64,000 nt of DNA, taken from the NCBI RefSeq assembly GCF_041261205.1, contig NZ_JBGCCH010000002.1, forward strand, positions 248,001 through 312,000, written 5' to 3'. Of this stretch, positions 58,184-64,000 are shown piece after piece. The position numbers were made by a program, and so were the translations under genes. The number at the start of each line of letters is the position of its first letter. Position 1 is the stretch's first letter. A model generated the notes under the pieces. It made no database searches. It was not told the origin of the DNA and worked only from the letters and a program-made list of their open reading frames with translations. Source of the DNA: Catenulispora sp. MAP5-51 (GTDB lineage Bacteria; Actinomycetota; Actinomycetes; Streptomycetales; Catenulisporaceae).

Positions 58184-58642
58184 TCAGTCGACGGCGTCGT
58201 CGTATTCCTCGTCGAGTTCCTCGTCGTCGACGATGTGCATGGCCGCCTCCTCGGCGGAGGCCGCGCCGCCGTCGATGCCGACATCCCGCGCCGACAGATC
58301 GGCGTTGCCGCCGGAGTGTGAACCCTCGTCCGGCGCCATCAGCCGGCCGGAGCGCCGGCCGCCGACCTGGTCGCCCATCAGCTCACCGTCGCCGCCGGCG
58401 TAGTCACCGAGGCCGTCCCAGTCCTCCGGGAGGTCCGTGACGTCCGGCGTCTCCTCGGCCAGGCGCTCGTCCATGGTCTCCGGGTCGCGCAGCGCCATCG
58501 GCCGGTCCGGCGGCGAATAGCCGGTGTCCAGCTCGTCCGGACCCGAGATCAACGTGTCGGAACCGTCCAGCTGCTCCAGCGGGTCCTGGGCGTCCGGATC
58601 CGGCTGCGGCAGGTAGACGTCGTCCGCGAAGCCACTGCTCAT
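58184..58642 (-). CDS. DUF5709 family acidic protein
   Basis: A 152-aa, very acidic and probably disordered protein with the DUF5709-like elements LDTGYSPPDRPMALRDPETM, DERLAEETPDV and an end rich in Asp/Glu (DDEELDEEYDDAVD). It lies between hemD/cobA and hemB in the same direction with gaps over 100 nt. DUF5709 proteins have no known role. ATG 58642 is preceded by a weak ribosome site. Confidence 0.75.
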   Translation of the reverse strand: MSSGFADDVYLPQPDPDAQDPLEQLDGSDTLISGPDELDTGYSPPDRPMALRDPETMDERLAEETPDVTDLPEDWDGLGDYAGGDGELMGDQVGGRRSGRLMAPDEGSHSGGNADLSARDVGIDGGAASAEEAAMHIVDDEELDEEYDDAVD

Positions 58643-58751
58643 GCGACTACCTGACCACTTCCGTCCCACGGACGCAACTCATTGCCGTGTCCTTGCCGCG
58701 TCCACACCGCGTCCACACCGCGTCCGCTGCGGACAGCGGCCGGACGGCGAC

Positions 58752-60539
58752 TCAGCGTGCGGAGCGGCGCCGTCCGCCCGGCCGGCGCTCGGAGGGCCGG
58801 TAGAGCGGCTCGCCCGCGGTCAGCGCCGAGACCCGGCGGGACTCGCCGAAGGCGGCCAGCGCGTCGGCCAGCGCGGTCACCGACGCCGAGGGCGCCATGA
58901 CGTCCACGCGCAGTCCGTGCTCCTCGGCGGTCTTCGCGGTCTGCGGGCCGATGCAGGCGATCACGGTCGCCGCGTGCGGCTTGCCGGCGATGCCGACCAG
59001 GTTGCGGACCGTGGAGGAGGAGGTGAACAGGACCGCGTCGAAGCCGCCGCCCTTGATCGCCTCGCGGACCTCGGCCGGCGGCGGCGCGGCGCGCACCGTC
59101 CGGTAGGCGGTCACGTCGTCCACCTCCCAGCCCAGCTCGATCAGGCCGGCGATGAGCGTGTCGGTGGCGATGTCGGCCCGCGGCAGGAAGACCCGCTCGA
59201 TCGGGTCGAAGACCGGGTCGTAGGCCGGGAAGTCCTCCAGGAGCCCGGCCGCCGACTGCTCGCCGGAGGGCACCAGGTCCGGCTGCACGCCGAAGGCGAC
59301 CAGCGCCTGCGCCGTGGACTCGCCGACCGCGGCGACCTTTATCCCGGCGAACGCCCGGGCGTCCAGGCCGTACTCCTCGAACTTCTCGCGGATCGCCTTC
59401 ACAGCGTTCTGCGACGTGAACGCGACCCACTCGTAGCGGCCGGTCACCAGGCCCTTGACCGCGCGCTCCATCTGCTGCGGGGTGCGCGGCGGCTCCACGG
59501 CGATGGTCGGCACCTCGTGCGACACCGCGCCGTAGGTGCGCAGCCGGTGGGACAGGCCCTCGGCCTGCTCCTTGGTGCGCGGCACCAGGACCTTCCAGCC
59601 GAACAGCGGCTTGGTCTCGTACCAGGACAGCGCGGCCCGGTCGGCGACGGCCGCGCCGACCACCACGACCACCTCGCCGCCGGCCGCGATCAGCGCGGAG
59701 GCCTCGATCGCGACCCGGGCCAGCGTGGAGACCACGGTGCGCTGGGTGGTCATCGAGCCGTCGGCGGTCACCGCGACCGGGGTGGTGGCCTTGGCCAGAC
59801 CGGTCGCCTGCAGCGCGGCCGCGGCCGCCTCCAGCAGGTGCGCCGGGCCCACCATCACCAGGGTCTCGTGCGCGCCCAGGGGACCGGCGCCGGGCTTGCC
59901 GGCGGAGTCGGCGACGTCGGCCAGCGACCGGATCCGCACCCCGCCCTGGCCCGAGGAGCGGCCCAGCGGGATGCCGGCGTACAGCGGCACCGCGGTGGAG
60001 ACCGCGACACCCGGGACGATCTCGTAGACCACGCCCGCCTTGGCGCACAGCGCGGCCTCGGCCGCCACCACGCCGGACAGGCCCGGGTCCCCGGAGGTCA
60101 GCCGCACCACGCGGCGGCCGGCGGAGACCTCGGCGAGCAGGTTCTTCATCCGCGAGGCCGGGGTCAGCGAGACCGCCGCGTCCCCGAGCTCGCCCAGCTC
60201 GCCCCGCTCGTTCTCGGCCACCGGCACCAGGGCGGCGTCCGGGTTCAGGTGCGGCGCGAGCCGCTCCAGCAGCGTGGCCTCGGCGGCGATCACGTCGGCG
60301 GCCCGCAGCAGCGCCACGGCGCGCAGGGTCAGCAGCTCCGGGTCACCGGGGCCGGCACCGACGAAGGCCAGCAGTGCCGTCGTCGCACAGGAATCGAGCG
60401 CAGAGGCCGAACCTCGCTGTGTAGTCGTCACCATGCCTGCCTCACCCCCACCGTCCGTCTTGTCGTTTTGCGTGGAAGCCCCCAGCGCGCCGCCCGCGGC
60501 GCCCTCCAGGACTTCGAGCACGTTCACCATGTCGGTCAC
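58752..60539 (-). CDS. hemD: bifunctional uroporphyrinogen-III C-methyltransferase / synthase
   Basis: A 595-aa fusion. After a ~50-aa extension, residues ~55-290 form the SAM-dependent methyltransferase (FVGAGPGDPELLTLRA; VRLTSGDPGLSG; VPGVAVSTAVPLYAGIPLG) that makes precorrin-2 from uroporphyrinogen III. Residues ~325-570 form the HemD domain (KVLVPRTKEQAEGLSHRLRT; WVAFTSQNAVKAI; DAVLFTSSSTVRNL) that closes and inverts hydroxymethylbilane. The pair routes tetrapyrrole flux to haem or sirohaem/cobalamin. GTG 60539 overlaps hemC by 4 nt; ATG 60530 is an alternative. Confidence 0.93.
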   Translation of the reverse strand: MTDMVNVLEVLEGAAGGALGASTQNDKTDGGGEAGMVTTTQRGSASALDSCATTALLAFVGAGPGDPELLTLRAVALLRAADVIAAEATLLERLAPHLNPDAALVPVAENERGELGELGDAAVSLTPASRMKNLLAEVSAGRRVVRLTSGDPGLSGVVAAEAALCAKAGVVYEIVPGVAVSTAVPLYAGIPLGRSSGQGGVRIRSLADVADSAGKPGAGPLGAHETLVMVGPAHLLEAAAAALQATGLAKATTPVAVTADGSMTTQRTVVSTLARVAIEASALIAAGGEVVVVVGAAVADRAALSWYETKPLFGWKVLVPRTKEQAEGLSHRLRTYGAVSHEVPTIAVEPPRTPQQMERAVKGLVTGRYEWVAFTSQNAVKAIREKFEEYGLDARAFAGIKVAAVGESTAQALVAFGVQPDLVPSGEQSAAGLLEDFPAYDPVFDPIERVFLPRADIATDTLIAGLIELGWEVDDVTAYRTVRAAPPPAEVREAIKGGGFDAVLFTSSSTVRNLVGIAGKPHAATVIACIGPQTAKTAEEHGLRVDVMAPSASVTALADALAAFGESRRVSALTAGEPLYRPSERRPGGRRRSAR

Positions 60540-61489
60540 GCCCCGGCCTCCATGAGCTCGGCGGCGCCGTCGGCGAGCAGCGCCTGGGCCACCCGCCGTC
60601 CCAGGGCCTCGGGCTCGCCGACCTCACCGGTCCGGGAAAGCCGCAGGCCGCGGGACCCGCTGACGGTAGCAACCACCCCGGTCAACGACAAAACGTTGTC
60701 ATCCAAGGCGATCGCGTGGCCACCCACCGGAGCCGAGCACCCGGCCTCCAGCACCGCCAGCATGGTGCGCTCGGCGACCACCGCGGCCCGGGTGGCCGGA
60801 TCGTCCAGCACCGCCAGCACGCCGACCAGGTCCGCGTCCGCGCACTCCACGGCCAGCGCGCCCTGTCCGGGCGAGGGCAGCATCACGTCCGGCCCGAAGA
60901 CCTCGGTCGCCTCCTCGGCACGGCCCAGCCGCTGCAGGCCGGCCAGCGCCACCACGACCGCGTCCAGGTCGCCGGTGCGCACGTGGTTGACCCGGGTGTC
61001 GACGTTGCCGCGGATCGGCACGACCTCCAGGTCCGGCCGGATCATCTTCAGCAGCGCCATCCGCCGCGCGGCGCCGGTCCCGACCTTCGCGCCGGCCGGC
61101 AGGTCGGCCAGCTTCAGGCCGTCCCGCGCCACCAGCGCGTCGTTCACCGCCGCGCGCTCGGTCACCGCCGCCAGGTGCAGCCCCTCGGGCGCCGCGGTCG
61201 GCAGGTCCTTCAGCGAGTGCACCGCGAAGTCGATGGTGCCGGCGTAGAGCGCCTCCCGCAGAGCGTTGACGAACACGCCGGTACCGCCGATGACGGACAG
61301 CGCCTCGCGCGAGGTGTCTCCGTACGTGGTCACGTGGACGAGCTCCACGGGACGCCCGGTGGCCGCGGTCAACGCCTCGGCGACCATCCCGGACTGGGCC
61401 AGGGCCAGGGCGCTGGCCCGGGTGCCCAGCCGCAACGCCCGATCGGGACCGGGGGAAGGCGACCCTTGGCCGCCCGGACTCCCGCTCAT
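60536..61489 (-). CDS. hemC: porphobilinogen deaminase (hydroxymethylbilane synthase)
   Basis: A 317-aa enzyme that links four porphobilinogens into hydroxymethylbilane. The dipyrromethane-cofactor cysteine is C251 in LEAGCSAPVG. Other family motifs are RLGTRASALALAQS, VHSLKDLPT with its catalytic Asp nearby, and LPSPGQGALAVE. The segment GTGAARRMALLKMI replaces the more common GTSSLRR, as in other actinobacteria. It overlaps hemA by 4 nt (ATGA) and hemD by 4 nt (GTGA). Confidence 0.96.
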   Translation of the reverse strand: MSGSPGGQGSPSPGPDRALRLGTRASALALAQSGMVAEALTAATGRPVELVHVTTYGDTSREALSVIGGTGVFVNALREALYAGTIDFAVHSLKDLPTAAPEGLHLAAVTERAAVNDALVARDGLKLADLPAGAKVGTGAARRMALLKMIRPDLEVVPIRGNVDTRVNHVRTGDLDAVVVALAGLQRLGRAEEATEVFGPDVMLPSPGQGALAVECADADLVGVLAVLDDPATRAAVVAERTMLAVLEAGCSAPVGGHAIALDDNVLSLTGVVATVSGSRGLRLSRTGEVGEPEALGRRVAQALLADGAAELMEAGA

Positions 61490-62808
61490 GCTGACACCTC
61501 ATTCGTCGTGCCCGCGGCGTTCGCCGCGCTGACGGCCTCCACCGAGGCCGGATCGAGGCCGAAGAGCTCACGCAGCGCCTCGGCGTAGGAGGACCCGCCG
61601 GGCGCGCCGGCGAGTTGTTTCACGCGCACCGTCGGCACGTGAAGAAGCTTGTCGACCACGCGCCGCACGGTCTGCTCGACCTCGGCGCGGTCCTTGTCGC
61701 CCAGATGCGGGGTCTTGCCCCGCAGCCGGTCCAGCTCGGCGCGGACCACGTCCGCGGCCATCACGCGCAGTGCGGCGACGGTCGGTGCGACGGCCTCCGC
61801 GCGCTGTGCGGCAGCGTAGGCCTCGACCTCGCCGAGCACCAGATCGCGGACCGCGCCTATCTCCTGGGCGGCGCCGGCGGCCTGCGCGCTGCCGTCCTCG
61901 GCGACCCGTTCCAGGTCCACGACGTGCACGCCGGCCAGCTCCCGGACCGCCGGATCGACGTCGCGCGGCAGCGCCAGGTCGACCAGCGCCACCGGGTGGC
62001 TGTGCGCGGCCCGGTTCAGCATCTCGCCGGTGATGACGTAGCCCGGCGCGCCGGTGCAGGCGACCACCAGGTCGGCCTCCCCCAGCGCCGGCACGACCTC
62101 CGCCATCGGCACCACGTCGCCGCCGTACTGCGACGCCAGGTGCTCGGCCCGCTCCTGGGTCCGATTCGCCACGACCATATGACGAACGCCGGCCCGGTTC
62201 AGTGACGCGGCGGCCAGCGCGGCCATCGAGCCGGCCCCGATGATCAGGGCCCGCAGCTCGTTCGGGCCCTCGACCCGCAGCGCCTGGTAGGCCGCTTCCA
62301 GGGCGACCGAGACCACGGACTGCCCGGCCCGGTCCAGGCCGGTCTCGCTGTGCGCGCGCTTGCCGACCCGCAGCGCCTGCTGCATCGCGTCGTTCAGCGC
62401 GCGCCCGGCGGTGCCGTGGTCCTGGGCGGTGGCCAGGGCGGTGCGGATCTGGCCGAGGATCTGCGGCTCGCCGACCACCATCGAGTCCAGGCCGCAGGCG
62501 ACGGTGAACAGGTGCTGCACCGCGCGGCCGTCGTAGTGCACGTACAGGTGCTGCGTCAGCTCGGCCGGCTCCACGCCGGTGTGCAGCGACAGCAGTTCGG
62601 TGATCTCGGTCACCGCGGCGTGGAACTTGTCGACGCCGGCGTAGACCTCGATGCGGTTGCAGGTGGCCAGGGCCGCGGCCTCGTGCACGTTCGGGGACGC
62701 GGCGAGGTCGGCCAGGAGTTTGCCGGTGCGCTCGGTGCTCAGGGCCGCGCGCTCCAGGAGCGCGTGGGGTGCGGACCGGTGGGACAGTCCTACCGCTAGA
62801 AGGCTCAC
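61486..62808 (-). CDS. hemA: glutamyl-tRNA reductase
   Basis: A 440-aa enzyme that reduces glutamyl-tRNA to glutamate-1-semialdehyde with NADPH, the first committed step of the C5 haem pathway. Catalytic C50 lies in AALATCNRIEVYA; VACGLDSMVVGEPQILGQI follows, then the NADPH-binding IIGAGSMAALAA and VVANRTQERAEHLA. Start GTG 62808 overlaps the rex stop by 4 nt. It is part of the rex-hemA-hemC-hemD transcript. Confidence 0.96.
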   Translation of the reverse strand: MSLLAVGLSHRSAPHALLERAALSTERTGKLLADLAASPNVHEAAALATCNRIEVYAGVDKFHAAVTEITELLSLHTGVEPAELTQHLYVHYDGRAVQHLFTVACGLDSMVVGEPQILGQIRTALATAQDHGTAGRALNDAMQQALRVGKRAHSETGLDRAGQSVVSVALEAAYQALRVEGPNELRALIIGAGSMAALAAASLNRAGVRHMVVANRTQERAEHLASQYGGDVVPMAEVVPALGEADLVVACTGAPGYVITGEMLNRAAHSHPVALVDLALPRDVDPAVRELAGVHVVDLERVAEDGSAQAAGAAQEIGAVRDLVLGEVEAYAAAQRAEAVAPTVAALRVMAADVVRAELDRLRGKTPHLGDKDRAEVEQTVRRVVDKLLHVPTVRVKQLAGAPGGSSYAEALRELFGLDPASVEAVSAANAAGTTNEVSA

Positions 62809-63659
62809 GAGGGGATCCCGGTGTCGATCAAGGAGGAATCGAGGGCTGGACGGCCGGAGGAGGAGGCCTTGGAAGGTCCGCCGGCGGTCTTCCCGCCGCC
62901 GTCGGACTCCGCCGGCTCGTCTCCGGCCTGCGGCAGCGCGTGCCCGCCCTTGCGCTGCTCGTGGAAGGCGAGGATCTGCAGCTCGATGGACAGGTCCACC
63001 TTGCGCACGTCCACGCCCTCGGGCACGTTCAAGACCACCGGCGCGAAGTTCAGGATCGAGGTGATCCCGGCCGCGACCAGACGGTCGGCGACGGGCTGGG
63101 CGGCGGCTGCCGGAGTCGAGATCACGAAGATCGAGATTCCAAGGCCGCGGATCGCCGATTCCAGTTCGTCCGCATGCCGGACGCGGACCCCGGCCACCAC
63201 CGAGCCGGTGAGGGCGGGGTCGGCGTCGAACAGGGCCGCCACGCGGAAGCCGCGGGAGGCGAACCCCCCGTAGTTGGCCAGCGCGTGGCCCAGGTTGCCG
63301 ATGCCGATGATGGCCACGGCCCAGTCCTGGGTCAGGCCCAGCTCGCGGGAGATCTGGTAGACGAGGAAGGAGACCTCGTAACCGACCCCGCGCGTCCCGT
63401 AGGAGCCCAGGTAGGAGAAGTCCTTGCGGAGCTTGGCGGAATTGACTCCGGCCGAGGCCGCCAGTTCCTCGCTGGAGACGGTGATGATGCCCCGCTCCTG
63501 CATGCTGATCAGAGCCCGCAGGTAGACCGGCAGCCGCGCGACGGTGGCCTCCGGGATGCCCTGCCGGTGGGAACGCAGCGAGGATCCGTTGCCGGAACGG
63601 GAGTCCGATCCGGTGCCGCCCGACGCGTTGCTGCTCGTGCTGGCCACGCTGCTCCTCAT
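62805..63659 (-). CDS. rex: redox-sensing transcriptional repressor Rex
   Basis: A 284-aa Rex: a Ser/Gly-rich N-terminus, winged helix (VARLPVYLRALISMQERGII; VNSAKLRKDFSYLGSYGTRG), Rossmann domain (VAIIGIGNLGHALANYGGFA; VAALFDADP) and a C-terminal helix, then a ~45-aa flexible tail. Rex senses NADH/NAD+ and represses respiration and haem genes, releasing DNA when NADH is high. ATG 63659 has no clear ribosome site; GTG 63647 follows GAGGAG by 4 nt and may be the true start. First gene of the haem operon, as in streptomycetes. Confidence 0.94.
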   Translation of the reverse strand: MRSSVASTSSNASGGTGSDSRSGNGSSLRSHRQGIPEATVARLPVYLRALISMQERGIITVSSEELAASAGVNSAKLRKDFSYLGSYGTRGVGYEVSFLVYQISRELGLTQDWAVAIIGIGNLGHALANYGGFASRGFRVAALFDADPALTGSVVAGVRVRHADELESAIRGLGISIFVISTPAAAAQPVADRLVAAGITSILNFAPVVLNVPEGVDVRKVDLSIELQILAFHEQRKGGHALPQAGDEPAESDGGGKTAGGPSKASSSGRPALDSSLIDTGIPS

Positions 63660-63693
63660 CGCGCTCGCGCTCGGCGTTGCCGTCGTGCTGTGG

Positions 63694-63749
63694 ATCTGTG
63701 TCTCACAAGAAAATCTGTGTCTCACAAGAAAATCTGTCGACAATCTGTG
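63694..63749. repeat. 19-bp tandem repeat array upstream of rex
   Basis: Two identical units ATCTGTGTCTCACAAGAAA (63694-63712 and 63713-63731) are followed by partial copies ATCTGTCGACA (63732) and ATCTGTG (63743). Compared with the array at 11031, 13 of 19 positions agree (ATCTGT, C, ACA and GAA blocks), the period is the same and the orientation is the same. It lies in the rex leader, 34 nt from the start codon. Confidence 0.9.
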
Positions 63750-63880
63750 CGTGTCACCCGTGGTCGAGCCACACGGCCGCACCGGTCTCGGGCCCGAACA
63801 GCGGTGCCCTGGCCACGACGGCCGTAGAGGCGTCCGCGCAGAGCTTGCGCGCTTGTTCCTCTTGCCATGCACGATAGGCG

Positions 63881-63900
63881 TTTGTGAACGCACGCACAAA
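63881..63900. promoter_or_regulatory. rex: Rex operator (ROP-type site)
   Basis: TTTGTGAACGCACGCACAAA matches the Rex consensus TTGTGAA-N4-TTCACAA fully in the left half and at five of seven positions in the right half. It is 222 nt upstream of the annotated rex start, consistent with autoregulation of the rex-hem operon known in streptomycetes. Confidence 0.75.
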
Positions 63901-64000
63901 GTCTCGTCGGTCACCCGGAGCCGAGATGTCCCAATTGTCAGCACAACTGAAGGCCGAATAGTTACCAAACCGGGCACGCCAGTGCCGTGGATCACTCTGC

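Larger units (their letters stand above)
63660..64000. other. rex upstream region
   Basis: No gene is visible in the last 341 nt. The region contains a 19-bp repeat array (63694-63749) and a Rex operator (63881-63900), and presumably the rex-hem promoter near the operator, which would give a leader of about 220 nt. The reading frame to 63995 upstream of rex is not convincing as protein. Confidence 0.6.

Noticed and set aside
63660-63995. A 112-codon N-terminal extension of Rex
   Set aside because: It would translate the operator and the repeat array, and no Rex protein has such a domain.

Overview
The window is high-GC DNA with GTG/ATG starts, GTGA/ATGA start-stop overlaps and strong third-position GC bias. 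It reads as chromosome from a multicellular actinobacterium of the Streptomyces/Catenulispora type. Supporting signs are the rex-hemA-hemC-hemD gene order, F420-type LLM oxidoreductase, DUF3052, DUF4245 and DUF5709 proteins, large LuxR (LAL) regulators and an SCO6880-family protein. Genus assignment is inference. I see no tRNA, rRNA, CRISPR array, integrase or transposase gene.

Region by region. 1-5,300: a broken-off GNAT gene, xseB, glpX with its divergent DUF4245 partner, a DHA2 exporter with a winged-helix tail, and a vapBC pair behind a palindrome. 5,300-11,100: LLM oxidoreductase, a LAL-like protein that has lost its P-loop and HTH, DUF3052, and an OmpR-type two-component system. A 19-bp tandem repeat follows the kinase. 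11,100-18,700: a secreted DUF1906 + CWB2 protein, a MacB/FtsX-type ABC exporter, and a second DHA2 exporter divergent from a SnoaL-like gene across a perfect operator-like palindrome.

18,800-27,300 is the most unusual block: a minimal type IV secretion-like locus. It holds an SLT + NlpC/P60 wall hydrolase, a VirB2-like small membrane protein, a bitopic VirB8-like protein, a polytopic VirB6-like protein, an SCO6880 protein (PrgI/VirB3-like), a VirB4-like ATPase, and an arginase-fold gene 3 nt downstream. No relaxase, coupling protein or integrase is visible.

27,300-37,000 is accessory and regulatory: tandem-GNAT protein with a small Cys protein, aldo/keto reductase, a 196-bp near-palindromic element, a complete LAL regulator, a PAS-PP2C-HATPase protein, a HigBA-like pair whose toxin appears to carry an in-frame amber codon, and an ECF-type sigma factor. 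37,000-44,500 is a Liv-type ABC operon (lipoprotein, fused LivH-LivM, LivG, LivF) that continues into a secreted Thr/Gly-repeat protein and a small membrane protein. 44,500-56,700 holds two adjacent Dpp/Opp-type peptide ABC operons, each with a fused DppD-DppF ATPase, separated by an intrinsic terminator.

57,100-64,000 is haem biosynthesis: hemB, a DUF5709 gene, then rex-hemA-hemC-hemD/cobA read leftward with 4-nt overlaps throughout. A Rex-type operator lies at 63881-63900, and a second 19-bp repeat array related to the one at 11 kb lies between it and rex. Rex would sense NADH/NAD+ and repress its own operon, coupling tetrapyrrole synthesis to respiration.
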